Positions 47,736 through 60,834 of a DNA stretch of 64,000 bases are shown here, in pieces. Numbering within the stretch: position 1 is the stretch's first letter; each line of letters begins with the position of its first letter. Source of the stretch: Tretioscincus oriximinensis (taxonomy: Eukaryota; Chordata; Lepidosauria; Squamata; Gymnophthalmidae); assembly GCA_022410635.1 (NCBI GenBank), contig JAJVDF010000164.1, positions 1,146,315 to 1,210,314 of the forward strand. Reading direction: 5' to 3'. The notes under the pieces were generated by a model. The model did no database searches, was not told the origin of the DNA, and saw nothing but the letters and a program-made list of their open reading frames with translations. The position numbers were made by a program, and so were the translations under genes.

Positions 47736-49579
47736 TATGCCAGTGGTAGTGAATGGAAAGAGAAACTTGGGGCAGCTACCAATTCTAACCTGTTTTTTTG
47801 AGCAGACTGGAATTTAGACATACCCTGTAGATAATAGAAATTCTTACTGATACTGATTCAATTTTTATTTGTGTCCTACTAAAAGCAACAGTGCTTATAC
47901 TGTAAAGATTTTGGCAATGAAGGATAAAGAATTTGCTTCTGTAAATAAATGTGATTCACTGATAAATTGAATGCTGAGTGTAATAGCAGACATCTCATTT
48001 CATGTCTTTGATCTTTGTAAATGTCCCAAGTCATAAAGTAACATTTTCTGTCCTAGTTGAAACATGTGAATATCTATTGACTACAGCAGATTGTTATTCC
48101 AATCCAGTGAATTGTAGATCTGGGGTTAGGTATACAAAAATATAAATGGTGTGGATTTCAGTGTAATACCCAAGATCACTGAGTAATTAACTTATATTGC
48201 TTCCTCTCCAAGGGGTCTATGGTAGCTTCCNTTAATGCTTGAAGAAGACAGCTTTTGTTAAGACACACTTTGAATACTGCAGTAGATGAATTAACTTGAT
48301 TTGATTTGCAGACACTTTAAACACTTAGCAGGAGATAGCTCAGAAAGCTAATTAAATCATTCCAAGGTGCACAAAATTATCTCCTTTGCAAGAAACAATT
48401 TCACTGAATTATATGGACCTTTAACTGAGTGGTGGAGTAGTGAGGGGTGGTGGAAGGGCCAATTGAATTTGGGATTAAATTTCAGATGAACATTTATTTT
48501 AGCTATCTTATATTTCAAGCATGGGATCTTGTTGTGATGTTTAGTGATTTACACAGCCATTAGATGGTTTCAGTTTCAATCTTTGAAAATCTCTCAATCC
48601 ACATTTTGATGAACCTGCCCCTTTATCTGTCTCTTATTGCACCTGAATAATATTTGTATTCTGGAGAAGAAGTGGGGGAAAACGCGTATACTTACTGCCT
48701 TTCAGATACTGCATCTTGTTTAGCCTACCGGAATCCCCAGTTTAAAGTAATCACAAAATTTATGGAGAAATGTATAAAAAAGGTTGTAAAATATTGATTT
48801 TGGGGAAATAGTAACACAANTCATCTATAATAAGAAGAAAAATGAAGCAATAATTCAGGGCATATTGAGCGGCTTGCTGCTGGTCGTATTGATCTGGTTC
48901 TTTAGTGTGTGAAATCGCACCTGAGATTGGAACTGCATTCCTTTGCTCATTATTTCAGAGATAGTATTGCCTTGTTACATGAACTTTACAGAGCTAGGAC
49001 TGTTAGCATGAGAGAGAGAAGAAAGAGTGAGAAGACCCTCAACTCAAAACAATCAAGAAATGCTCTGCCTTTAACACCACAGAACTCTGCTCTAAAACAC
49101 CATCATTTGGAACTATACAAACCCCCTTCCCTGTCTGAATCTTATTTAAAACCTTAGTGAATAGAATGGTGACCCTGGATATGTAGATATGCCTAGCAAC
49201 TATGGGGATGGTCACATAACTTTTCAGCAATCCCGGTACAGTCTTGGATGCAGTTTTTGCTTAAACACTAGATTTTTGTATATTGAAACCCAAAGAGATT
49301 CCTTTTTGTTTATTTTGAAAATGTTTTCTTTTGTTAAATTANCCCATATCATACAACATTACAGGTTGAGTCTTTCAAATTTGTATATTTATAAAATTAT
49401 ATGTCATTTCCCTTTATAAGACTCTCCCAGAAAATGTATAAAATCAGTTAAAATAAAAAATACTGAATTTTTTAACTACATACAGGAAAAAGACGCATAA
49501 TCTTCAAATGTCCAGATAATGAAAATGTTGCTTCTATAGAATTAGGTCACCTAAATCTACAAAATAGGTCATAACTATT

Positions 49580-49650
49580 AATTTATTATTTATTTGCATT
49601 TTTATTCTACCTCAAGGTTTCAAGTCATTCTACAGCAATAAAACAATGGA
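49580..49650 (-). repeat. L2-like LINE 3' tail
   Basis: TTATTATTTATTTGCATTTT and TTCTACCTCAAGGTTTCAAG are the reverse of the L2-like terminus. Confidence 0.45.
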
Positions 49651-51139
49651 TATAAATTGGATCTTTGTGTGAAATGGAATAATATAATCAACAAACTGAT
49701 ATTCATCGATGGTACATATTCAAAAAGTTTGAATTGCATGCTACACATTTTGTATCTCTCTTGAAAATAAATGCTGCTGGAGACTCNCTCAAATGTTGCC
49801 AGTTTAACCTGACATTATGCAGTCAACACATCACCCTGCACTGTTTTCTTGCTTATATGCTGACATTTGCAAAAAGGCACAACATGTAATAATTAGAAAT
49901 AAATAATTTAACAGATGTGATTTTATAAAATAGACCGTGTGAAGTCAAAACAGAAGCAGNAAAACTGAAGTTAAAGATTTGAAAGTAACCATCGACCTGA
50001 ACTTTCTGAAGGAAGATGTTCCTTAAGTGGGTCCTGATGCTCCTTAACCCTGTGATATCTAAAGTATATGTCAGAATAATATTAGTGCATTTTGAAGGCC
50101 AGCCCATATCAGAATGATTATTCAAAAATATGAGCCAAGTCAGATAGTGTTGTTCTTAAGAGACAAAGCTTGAACATTTAGAGAGTATTGATTAGCTGCT
50201 GAATTCTGAAGTGATCTTAGAAATGCTATGCCATAAGCAGGGGCATCTGGAAGCAACGTTTGCATGGGGCGCCGATCTCTCCAGCATATGAATTGAAAAA
50301 ATTCAACAGAAATCTCCATAGGGAACTATAGGGAAACAGTAGCCAATCACAAGGCGCTTAGCTTCTTCAGTAAGGAGCTGTACACCTATCAAAACAAGGN
50401 TCCAGGCAGCTATGTTTATTCGCAAGGGAGGTCAGCGACCCCAGGCAACAGAAGGAAGTCCCCATCAGTTTATGGGAGGAGCAACCATGAAGTGTCACTC
50501 CTTCTTGGTCGGCTCCAAGAGTCACCACTTTTTCTTGCTGCTGAGAGACTAGAGAGGGAATTCAGCAGGCAAAGGTAAATAATGGCAGCTGCATGCAGGG
50601 AGAAGGCAGAAGAAGCAAGGGTCCTGCNCCCTTCCAAGGAGTTCCTGTGTGCAGCAGGGTCTCCTTAGAAGGAGAGACCGGGTCATCCCTTCTCCTGTCT
50701 TCTCCTGCTTCAAATAGACGGTGGTGGGTGGAGGTTTGCCTGGGTCCCCTTCCCCTCCCTCTGTTTGCAGCAGAGAAGACAGTTCTATAACGGACCAGAT
50801 GGCAGTTGTCAATAATAACAAATAATGAGATTCTGGATTTTCATTTTCTGCATTATTTTCATTTATGGGTATAAGATGTATTTCTGCTTGCTTTTCTACA
50901 CCGTCCTTCTACGATGGCAAGTTTATTACAAAAGCTTGGATTATCCAGCAGTTTCATGAAACTGGTAATAGTAAGAGTAGCAGCCAAAAATGTGAGGTGA
51001 ATGGAGCTTTTTTGTGCTGTTGGTAGGGCCTATTGGGTTGTGTAGTCCGACCAGCAGACAGCCTCTTCTGCCCAGCCTGTGTGTGGCTCTGTGGACTACA
51101 GCTTCCAGCCTGCACTGGTTCTAGTTCCCCCTCAGGTGT

Positions 51140-51340
51140 GTTTGTCATCATTGTTGTATTGTTTTAGAAGTTCTTTGAAGATGCACCTCTTTCCCCTGGC
51201 CTTTGGCTGAAGAAATATCATTTTTGTCTCCACTTTTAGATACTGCTTTATATTAATTTTGTACTGATGTTCTACTATTGGCTGCCCTAAGACCTTTGGT
51301 TATATAGTATGGGGTACAAGTAAAAATAAATAAATAGTAA
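51140..51340 (+). mobile_element. L2-like LINE 3' end
   Basis: The stretch matches the end of 44740-45690: TCATCATTGTTGTATTGTTT, GATGCACCTCTTTCCCCTGG (L-x-H-L-F codons), then GCCCTAAGACCTTTGGTTAT and AAAAATAAATAAATAG. Confidence 0.75.
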
Positions 51341-51485
51341 TCTGTTCCCAAGTTTTCTGCTGATAAGGTTGCTGGGGTACCAGCCTATAAGTTTCTTGCG
51401 TTCTTGAGATCTGGATTAAGGGAATTTTGCTTCCTTTACTGACAGCAGGAGACATCAGGCCAACCAAATAGTTGCTTCAAGGCAC

Positions 51486-51583
51486 TAGGGCCTTTTCTGC
51501 ACTGGAGTTATAATCCAGGATACATATTGAAATAGGGGCCTGCCTTCCATATGCTAATGTAAATTATGTACAGAAAGGACCTA
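51486..51583. mobile_element. MITE, 'CCTTTTCTGCAC' family
   Basis: AGGGCCTTTTCTGCACTGG pairs with GTACAGAAAGGACCT. ~98 bp; internal GGGGCCTGCC is shared with the copy at 27396. Confidence 0.65.
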
Positions 51584-51669
51584 GTAGAAGACATTCTTCT
51601 GCAAGAATCTTAGGCTCTGGTCATATATACTTACTTTAAACCCTTCTTCAGTCCCCAATAATGAGTTCA

Positions 51670-52135
51670 TTTCTGCTATATTTCTTCAGTTTAAAAGTGG
51701 TGTGAAAGTGGATTTAATCAGTATGCCTTTGGCTTTCCATAATATGGGAAGAAATAGTTCCCAAAATGGATTTAATAGAGGAATTAGTGTGTGTGTGGCG
51801 GGGGGGATTGCTGCTGTGTTCTCAAAATGGATTTAACATGGTATTACTTGTGAGGGGGATTTTTGCTGCGTTTCTTCAGTCTGAAAGTGCTCTCAAAGTG
51901 GATTTAGCAGAGGTAACACTTGGGAGATTTCAGCTGTGTTTCTTGAGACTGAAAGTGCTCTCAAAATGACTTTAACAGAGGTATCACTTGGGGGAAGTTG
52001 CTGCTGTTTTTCCTCAGTCTGAAAATGGTTTGAATGTGGGTTGAAGCTGAGATATAAACATAGGTTTGCACTCATTGTTGCTGCTGGCGTTTTATTCTGA
52101 AAGTGGTCTGAAGTTGGATTATAATCAAGATATGT
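51670..52135 (+). repeat. minisatellite, ~66-bp units
   Basis: About six diverged units containing CTGAAAGTGCTCTCAAAGTG, GATTTAACAGAGGTA, CACTTGGGGG and GCTGCTGTGTTTCTTCAGT. The clearest three lie at 51830-52030. The array runs to within ~70 bp of the CR1 fragment at 52205. Confidence 0.8.
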
Positions 52136-52204
52136 GATGGTAACTGTAGATAAGGAAATTATTCCTTCTATGCTGCTAAAATGGTTTTATTTTTTCTTAA
52201 AGTG

Positions 52205-52755
52205 GACTGAAGCTTACGAAGCAAGGCTGCAACGTCTGGGCCTCTTCAGCCTGGAAAGGAGACGTTTGAGGGGTGATCTGATTGAAGTATACAAAATCAT
52301 GCATGGGATAGACAGGGTGAATAGAGAAAAAATGTTTTTCTCTATTACACAACACTAGGACCAGAGGGCACTCCTTAAAACTGTTGGGTAGAAAAGTGAG
52401 AACAGACAAAGGAAAGTGTTTTTTCACCCAGAGGGTCATTGGCCAGTGGAATTTACTTCCTGAAGAGGTAGTGGTAGCTAACAGCTTGGATAGTTTCAAG
52501 ACAGGACTAGACAGGTTNATGGACACCAAGGGTATAAATGGATACTAGGATGGATGTCTGGATGTTACCTCCGGGGTGGAGCAACAGGCAGGACTCTTGA
52601 AATACCATTTGCAGGGAGTCATGAACAGGTGCTTATTTTGCTTTCCTCTGTTCGGACTGCCCAGGTGCATCGGGTGGGCCTCTGTGTGACACAGAATGCT
52701 GGACTTGATGGGCTGTGGCCTGATCCAGTATAGCTCTTCTTATGTTCTTATGAAG
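52205..52755 (+). mobile_element. CR1-type LINE 3' end
   Basis: The frame at 52212-52358 gives E-A-R-L-Q-R-L-G-L-F-S-L-E-R-R-R-L-R-G-D and I-M-H-G-I-D-R-V-N-R-E-K. Then follow H-P-E-G-H-W-like codons and the complete 3' UTR with a CTTATGTTCTTATG tail. Two small indels break the ORF. Confidence 0.92.
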
Positions 52756-52761
52756 CTGGTT

Positions 52762-52854
52762 GTCACTTCCTGTCCTGGCCCTGGAAGTGATGTCACTTCC
52801 TGTCCCACCCCAGAAGTGATGTCACTTCCTGTCCCACCCCCAGAAGTGATGTCA
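52762..52854 (+). repeat. minisatellite, 29-30-bp units with CACTTCCTG and TGATGTCA
   Basis: Three near-identical units start at 52762, 52792 and 52821, each GTCACTTCCTGTC, a C-rich middle and CAGAAGTGAT or GGAAGTGAT. Each unit is internally inverted (GTCACTTCC against GGAAGTGAT). It sits directly after the CR1 tail. Confidence 0.92.
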
Positions 52855-52974
52855 AAAAAATCCGGGACGTGCTATGCACACACAAAGAACTCCTGTCATC
52901 CAACATTTGCTCTGGGGATGCACCCCCCAGGCGAAAACTGCACCAGCCATCACTGTGCCATAGGTAGCTAATTG

Positions 52975-53120
52975 GCTTATTTGTTTACTTTTATTTATTT
53001 AAAACATTTCTATGTCATTGCTCTTGTTTGAAAAACGATGACACAAAACTAAAACAAATGTAGCAGTAAAAATGATACAACCAGTTAAAACACATTAAAA
53101 ATTGGCAGATTAGGGGACAA
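52975..53120 (-). repeat. LINE 3' end (L2-like), reversed
   Basis: TTTACTTTTATTTATTTAAA and ACATTTCTATGTCATTGCTC resemble the reverse of an L2-like tail; the A-rich 'aaaactaaaacaaatgtag' part is typical of the segment before it. Diverged. Confidence 0.4.
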
Positions 53121-53594
53121 AACAATCATTTCGACTATGTAACACCGCAGTTCAAAATATCTTTCAAAATGTGGACTTGTAGTAATTTGGGCAGCTACTT
53201 GTGTCTTAAGATGAACAATGTTGTATTTGCACATACACTTCTCTTTTAAATGCTTTCGCAATGCGTTGTTCACAAAGCCACAGTGCTGGAACCAAGTTTT
53301 CCCTCAAAAGTGACGCAGGTGCAGTTCTTCCTAATTCGGGCTGTGTTCTGACTTTGAATGTTGCCACTGTCAATTAAGTCTCCTCTACACAGAATGACCA
53401 ATGGGCATCAGTGGGAGGTTCCGGGATGGGGCTGCTATGCCTTTCCATTGTGCTGCCACTTCTGAGGAAATAACAATGCTTTTGAATCTTTGTTGTTGGA
53501 TCCCACTTTTGAGCATACATCTACGTTTATATTTCAGTTTTTTTTCTTATGAAGATTTACTTTTGAGCAAAGAGGAGCAGCTTAAAAAAAAGAG

Positions 53595-53735
53595 GCGTGA
53601 AGTGGGGCACAGGAAGAAGAGCAGAATGTTGGAAGAAGATCAGGGGGTAGGGTGCTGGAAGATGAGTGGGGCACGGGAAGAGGAGTGCAGCGTGGGAAGA
53701 AGAGTGGGCAGTGGGGTCTGGAAAGAGGACATACC
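53595..53735 (+). repeat. purine-rich imperfect repeat
   Basis: Repeated GGGCACGGGAAGAGGAGTG and GGAAGAAGAGTGGGCAG phrases, nearly free of pyrimidine runs. An open frame (53401-53817, Lys/Glu/Arg-rich) crosses it and shows no domain; I do not call it a gene. Confidence 0.7.
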
Positions 53736-55802
53736 CACTAGGTTCGAAAAATGGAGTGCCCAAACAAATCTAGACAGTAAGTCAAGAAACTTACTTGTTG
53801 TGCAGATGATGAAATAGAGCTGGGAATGGAATAAAAGGGCAGGATGGAATTGTATTCACTTTGCTGGTGCCAAAACTGCTTCTTTCACTACCATAAGAAC
53901 TCTGCCAAAGGAAAGTTAATTGTCACTTCCTACTACTGCTTGAACCCAAGTCAGATTTATTTGTCTGAGAAGGGGATGAAAGGAAAGAGGAGTTATTTTG
54001 GAATGTTTCATTTGCTGTTGTGTTTAGTAGATATTTTTAATCTCATGCATAATGTAAAAAGCTTACTTTGCTTTTGAACGTCGATCCCCCATAGATCCCC
54101 ACCCAACCATTATATGGCTTGTAAACATTCAGTGTACTCACATACCTTTTGAACAAGAAATGAATTAATTTGTTTCTGGGAAAGAAACACAAGCCTTCAT
54201 ACAGTATGTAGCCAGTTTCTGGGTCTCACTGGTCCATGAATTAGTATGGATTTATGAGGCCCTGCTTCCCTCACTGGTACTCTGTTGGCATTATATACAG
54301 TTTAAGCAATGCTTCTGTTTATATGTGTCTACCGGCAGACCAACGGGTCCTGGTTGAGAACAAAGAAGTTTGAGACTATTGTTTGTTTGTTTAACTTATA
54401 CATTTATTCATTTATTCATTTGTTTACTTACATGCAATTTAATCTTGCCCTGTGGAGGACACAGATGCTTCAGACTAGAAGGAGACAAATACTGATGTTA
54501 TGCCAAAGCATGCTGCTGAATTCCATCCTGCAGATAATTCTGAGCTTTGAGGCGAGAGAAAGGGATGGTCTTAATGACGACTGTCATGCAGATGATGCTG
54601 TACTAGATCACACATTTCCATGATACAAACCATCAGACCATAGATAGGTTACTCCAGAAAGGCCCTAAAATGTTTGCAATATAACAAAATCCTGAGATCT
54701 GAATGGTTTCATGCCATAGATCATTGCATACTGCATATATCTGCTATTTAAGTGAATCATATTAGTAAACCTAATAGGAGGAGATGTGGCTTTTTCCTGA
54801 AGCTTTGAGAAACTGGACTCTGATCCTAGGCTTGTTATGTGGAAGTAGGGTCAGGGGAGATTTAGCAACTTAAATGTGAATGGCAGATAGATCTTGCTCC
54901 CTAATGATACACCTGCTTGGTAAGGACTCCTACCACAACATCTTTCTTATATATATATTATACATAAAACCATTTGTCTCTCAAAGCAGCATTATATTCA
55001 TTTTGGCTTAATCTAAAATATTTCTATAAACTTTTCAACATGTTTTTTTCCCAGTGAGATATATTTGACAACTAGGTGTTTGTTCTGATGGAAGAAGATG
55101 ATTGTATATGCATTATTTTCTTATTACAAGATTTACTGTAATGCACGTATTTAAGNTGGCTTATTTAAGACTATTGCTTGGTAAAGCAGAGTATGTGGAA
55201 GACTAGAGCAATAGTATGAACTTACTAAGTGCTTGAAGTATAGTTACATTTTAAAAGAACTACTTTCTTTATTCTGTTGTGCGCGACAGGTTTTTTTCCT
55301 CTTCAACTTTCCACTTTGCATTTGTTACAGGCAAAGAACTGCTGTTATCAATCTAGTGCAGTTAGCTTTTTTCCTATTTTGTTGTTAAAACCAAATAGCA
55401 TGCAATTTATAGGAAATAGGAACCACATATTTTACTCACTTTTCCCAAAATTAAAATTTATGAGGGGAAGGGCAGCAGTAAAAGAGTTACAGTATGCCCA
55501 CCCATAATTGTCTGTGTGGTTGAAATGCTGCATCTGTATTTAAAGAAAATGAGACTCGAAAGTATTTGAACATTTGTCTCCATTGGAAATTTCACTTTTG
55601 TGTTAGCACTAAAAGATGAAAGTACTATCCTCTTCAAAATTAATTTGCTCAAATTATTCAGAATTGTCTGGCTTGCATTGTATGATCCTATGGGAGCAAA
55701 CTATATAGTATGTGAGTTTCAGATACAACACACATCCCTATGGTTCTTATTGGTCTATCTGTATAGAAGGAAGGAAATCTGTTAGCCATTATTAACTATG
55801 GT

Positions 55803-56110
55803 TAAGAATGTAAAAATAACCCTGCTGGATTAAATCACAGACCAGCTAGTCAAGCAATCCATCTCACACAATGACTCCTGATTGTTTCTGGATATTTTTA
55901 AGCAGAAGATGACAATAAAACCTTCAACTGCTCTTGATTCCTTTCAAATGGCATTTAAAGTAGATGCATGCACTTCACCCAGATCATGATAATTAAGCAT
56001 CCATTTCAGTATCCTTGGTTATATTTGTTTTCCATGTGTTTGTCTAAGTATTTCTTAAAGCTATCCAGGCTGGTTGTTTACTAGCCACTTTAATAAGCCA
56101 CTGAGTCCTG
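55803..56110 (-). mobile_element. decayed CR1-type LINE 3' end
   Basis: TAAGAATGTAAAAATAACCC and CCTGCTGGATTAAATCACAG at the left are the reversed tail; TTCTTAAAGCTATCCAGGCT at ~56053 matches the same site at 15580-15600 (reversed ORF end). Confidence 0.65.
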
Positions 56111-56411
56111 AAACAAAACTCTTACTTATTTGGAAGCAAGAAATTGTATCAAAATAGGAATGCCTCAATTCCCCAGGTTCATATCTAAGCTTATTAAGGG
56201 GGGGACACCCTTCATTGTAACACTGCAGCAGTTAATTATTGTTCTGAAACTTCATGCTGCAGCCTTAAATTCAAGCTGCAGTTGTTCAACTATTTAGCAT
56301 GACTAATCAAAGTGGAAAGGCTTTGCTTAAGTCTTTTGAGTAGACTCAAAACATGGCACAACTGCTGTAATTGAAAGGACTACCCATTGGAAAGTGCTGC
56401 AGTCCATTGTG

Positions 56412-56648
56412 ACTTGTATTTATTTATTTATAATGCACCTTTCACCAAAGAGTGGCACATGTAGCTTTTGTTGTTTTCTCCACAACAAACATCCTGTGAA
56501 GACAGCAAGGCTGGGAGAATTCTGAAGAACGATGCTTGGCCCAAGATCACTCAGCTGGTTTCATGGAGAAGTGTGGAATCAAATGGGTAGGCAACCAGAT
56601 CAGAGTCCAACACTATAACCATCTCACCAAACTGGTTGTTCACTTTTA
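56412..56648 (-). mobile_element. tRNA-derived SINE
   Basis: On the - strand the head is GTGAGATGGTTATAGTGTTG and GACTCTGATCTGG, then ATGAAACCAGCTGAGTGATC, TTGGGCCAAGC, CAGCCTTGCTGTCTTCACAG, and an AAATAAATAAATAC tail at 56416-56429. It is the same family as 13521-13716 and better preserved. Confidence 0.8.
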
Positions 56649-57761
56649 CAATAGACCAACACCTGCCTTTTTCATATTACTCTGTTCTAAGAAACAGTTC
56701 TAAGAAACAACCATGCTAGATTTTCTGGACCCAGACTAACATAGCTATTTTTTTGAAGTCTACCACTTGGTTTTATNCCATTGCTGTGCTCTCAATTCTT
56801 GCTGTCATCAAAGGAAGTTGTATAACAATAGGAAAGATGGGTAGCAAGTCAAACAAGGGAGGTAAACTGTCAAGCAAGAGTATGAGCTTAAAGGGTGTGA
56901 GCAGTTTGCAACAGCAATGAAAATAAAAGAAGACAGAGGTACAGTAAGTGGTTGCTATTAGAGAACACCTGACATTGTTACCAGGTTGCCTGCAATAGTG
57001 ATATTATGCATTATAGCATCAGTATTCCTGGAGTTTATTAGGAGTGTCACAATTGCCACATGTGTAGCATTCTTAATATACAAATAGTTCAGGAGAACTG
57101 CAACTTTTAGCTCTAATTTGGTGGCTGATATTAAACAGTAATATTTTAATGTTCTCACCAAACTAATGTCTCTTATTTTATACTTTTTAACATACAGCTT
57201 TTATTACGTGTTTTTGCTGCAACATATAACCCACACTGTTTTAATTAAAGATAGTATGTGAATAAATAAAACAGCAACCAGAATACCTGGGGATTATTTT
57301 ATTTCTGTGCTAGTAGAAACTTTGAACTGTGAATATGTTTTAAATTTGCTCCCTGTTCTGTGTCCACAAAAGAAACAAGCAGGAATATGCTGGAGGTGTT
57401 TTTATTGCTGAAAGTTGTTAAAGCAAAGTTTTACTTCCCTAAGCTTTTTGTATTGCTATCCACACTGTGAACATTTGAATATGTGAACTTATTACCCTTC
57501 ATTCTAGTATTGTGAAATTGTATGGTTCCATATATCACATCAAACATTTACAGAAAGCGGTGCTGAAAATTATTCTGCATTTAGTTGTCATACTGGAAAA
57601 AGGTTTCTTCTTTTAAGATGTAAAAGGTACTTAAAAAGAAAAACAAAGGATAACAAATATTGCAGCCAGGAGGGACAATTCCACACTTGTCCATATGTTT
57701 CTCTTCTACACAATACTGTGGTTTGAGTATACCTCCCTTGGTATACTCCAGCTAGAATAAT

Positions 57762-58460
57762 AGAATCATAGAATCGTAAAGTTGGAAGGGACCTCTAGGG
57801 CCATTGAGTCCAACCCCCTGCTCAATGCAGGATTCATTAAACCATCCCAGAAAGATGACTGTCCAGTCTCTGTTTATAGATTTCCAGCGAAGACGAACTC
57901 ACCACCTCCTGTGGCAAACTGTTCCATTGGTTTATCACCCTGACTGTTAGAAAGTTTTTTTCTGATATCTAATCTAAATCTACTCCCTTGCAGTTTCATC
58001 TCATTGTTTCTAGTCCTATGTGCCAATGAGAACAATGCTGATCCCTCTGCTCCGTGACAGCCCTTCAGATATTTGTAGACAGCTATCAAGTCTCCTCTCA
58101 GTCTTCTCTTTTGTGGACTAAACGTCCCTAGATCCTTTGTTCCTCCTAGGACATGGTTTCCAGACCACTCACCATCCTTGTAACTCTCTCTTGAACTTGC
58201 TATAGTTTATCGATGTCCTTTTTAAATTGGGGCCTCCAGAACTGAACACAGTATTCCAAGTATGGTCTTACCAAAGTACTGTAGAGAGGAATAATTACTT
58301 CACGTGATCGAGATTCTATGCTCCTCTTAATACAACCAATGACTGCATTTGCATTTTTTGCAGCTACTTCACACTGTTGACTCATGTTTAGTTTGTGATC
58401 TACCAATACACCCAAGTCCTTTTCACCTGTGGTGCTGGTCAGACTTTTCCTCACATTCTA
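57762..58460 (-). mobile_element. CR1 LINE of a second subfamily, 3' part
   Basis: The + strand starts AATAGAATCATAGAATCGTA and AAGTTGGAAGGGACC, the reversed 3' end of the widespread amniote CR1 type. On the - strand, frames at 58454-58200 and 58089-57874 carry [34 protein letters not shown] and R-L-D-I-R-K. It differs in 3' end from the ATGTTCTT family, so at least two CR1 lineages were active. Confidence 0.92.
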
Positions 58461-59022
58461 AGCTACATAGGATAGAGCTTAGTGTAACGATACTGTACCT
58501 GCGCTTCAGAGGTTTTTATTATATGTGTGTATTTTTTATATACTTGGTAGTTGGTCTTCCTGGCTGGCATGGTCTTTATTGGTGTGGTACCAATACAAAT
58601 GTTAATTGGCGATAGTGAGCAATAGGTGCTGGATGTTTATTATGTTGGATTAAGTTTTATTTAGATAAGATGTTATGTATTTAAGTGTGATACGCCAGGG
58701 TTTATTCACAAAGATATTCTGTCACCATTACCCTGTTATTGTACACAATTCACTTTATTATATAATCAACCCTTTCATAACAATAGTCCAGACATTAAAG
58801 GTGTTTTTATATATGGATTATAAACTCTCACACAGAGCTCCATTTAAAAGATACAGCAATACCACCAATTTACAAATCTCTCCAAACTCCTCTAAGCTCT
58901 TCCCCTCAGCCTTCTAAACTCTGGCCAGATTATTTAAAGAAACAGGGCCCGAATTCCACGGGATTTCATTACACTTAGACCAAATCTGGATGCCTAAAAT
59001 GGTATCCTGGCCCTCTCTACTG

Positions 59023-59394
59023 CTATACTTCATTTTTAGATGTGATGTTCTGGACTGTGGTGGGGTGTGGATGGTAGTCTGGAATGTCATGGAGGACCCA
59101 TTTCAGTAATGTAGGATGGTATACCACCAAATTTATTCCCCCAGAGGTCTGAAACCCAGGAACATTCATTCTTGACTTGTAGTTTTGAAAGCTCTGGAGA
59201 TGGTGCAAGCATTGGTNGAAATGCTGGGATGGACTAGTCCATGGTAATGTAGCAGCTTTGTCCCATTCCATGAATAACCTGTCCCATCTTGGAATGGATT
59301 GCATGTACTGGAACATCAAGATTGGACTATGATAAGTGTCCCATTGGCCAAAATTATCTGTTCTCTTTAAATAATAATTCATACAAGTTACCAA
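59023..59394 (-). mobile_element. L1 LINE ORF2 remnant
   Basis: An open - strand frame of 123 codons reads I-P-R-W-D-R-L-F, P-W-T-S-P-S-Q-H-F, R-M-N-V-P-G-F-Q-T and L-L-K-W-V-L-H-D, close to the L1 ORF2 segment 'L-P-R-W-x-x-L-F ... M-N-V-P-D-F ... L-L-x-W-V'. It is cut off on both sides and lacks any polymerase motif. Confidence 0.55.
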
Positions 59395-59504
59395 AACTGA
59401 TTTTTTGTTTCATTTGTTTCACTTTGCTGGTAAATTGTTTTAATGGTCATTTATGGTGAAGTAGAAAGTCCCAATGTGTGTGCAGATGTGTGGCCCCCGT
59501 GTCA

Positions 59505-59620
59505 CTAGATCAGTCCCATGAAGCCATTAAGAGTTCATGCAGATTTTGCCTTTGATTAAGCATTTCCATTAGATTTCTCTGGGATACGTTTCCGACTGCA
59601 GAAAACAAACATGTAACTGA
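59505..59620. promoter_or_regulatory. candidate conserved noncoding element
   Basis: Repeat-free stretch with CATGAAGCCATTAAGAG, GCCTTTGATTAAGC (TCF-like CTTTGAT), CCATTAGATTTC and ACGTTTCCGACTGC. Assigned from motif density alone. Confidence 0.22.
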
Positions 59621-60834
59621 GGAAAATAAGAACTTCATCACTAAATCACTTTCCTTGCAGAATTCATAGAGTATGAGTTCTAGTAAAATTCAAAATAACT
59701 ACTGTGAGCAATACTAAAATAGAAGCACCAAATATAACTTCCTGTATTCTTAACCAATGATTTCATAGTATAACAATAAATCTTGCTTTTTACTAATGAT
59801 TTAGAATAGTAAAATCTTACGGAACATATTAACGACAAGATGCAGTAGACTCTTATGCGTTTTTGTGTATTGTATCATTCCATTCTGATTTAGATTGCAC
59901 TTGCCCAAATATCCAAAATTAGGGCAGCATTTACAGTTCAGCACAACTCCAGTTCCTTTGCCCCAACCTCTTTTCCTGGCTTGCCCTAAATCGTGAACTT
60001 TTCTCTTTTTGGTGTGGATGACATTGTAAAATTGCTCTGTACATGAAATCCATGACAAATGACAACCTTAATTTTGATACACTCAAGTTTGCAAGCAGAT
60101 TGCAGTACCCTTATGTTCAGTTTGTTGCATGTTTTCCTTTTCAATCTCAATTTAGTTTTTCTGTGTAAGCAGGATATGCATATACTGAATGAAGACATTA
60201 TTTTTAAAATTGGCATAAATACTATATTTGGAACAGACTTAATAAAGCAAGCAAAAATGTAAATGGGATGAAAGGAGATTTTTCGCCTATCTTTAGAATG
60301 GAATATAAAAAAGGAGGGAACTGGAACCAAATAGATGTTGCAAAGCTATGAAGACTAGTTTTTTTGTCCCAAAATGATTCTGATTAAATGGAATAGTTGC
60401 ATGAAGAATAGGGCCCATACAATTATATGTGTTTTCACCAGACAGGTTTCTCATCTCTTTCAGGAATATTGACTATACATAAAACAGTCAATGGTGAAAT
60501 GAAATCTAGAGGCCAGCCAGAAAGTTTGAACTTTCTAATTAGCATCGAGCTAAAACAAAAACCAGAACACTTTTGTAACAGAATTTCGGCAGCTATTAAA
60601 AAGAAAATCGATGCTTTGAGGGAGTTGCTACAAAAGTAGTGATTTATTGATCCCTTAAACATTGTCTTCAATCTTAATTGACTGTGTGGTGCATTATACA
60701 CAGATCTAATGGGCTAGTTAGCATTATGTTGCATTACGATACCAATTTCATCATTATAATATTTGGTCCCAATATTTGGTCTAGGCATTGCTGTGGAACA
60801 AAACAACAGCAGTAGTATTAGTAGTAGAGGAACT

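Noticed and set aside
50260..50870. GC-richer stretch considered as a solo LTR or CpG island
   Set aside because: I found no TG...CA ends with a short duplication, no primer-binding site or polypurine tract pair, and CpG density is modest.
53401..53817. A 138-codon frame rich in Lys, Arg and Glu
   Set aside because: The charged part is produced by the purine-rich repeat at 53595-53735; no start context, domain or second exon supports a gene.
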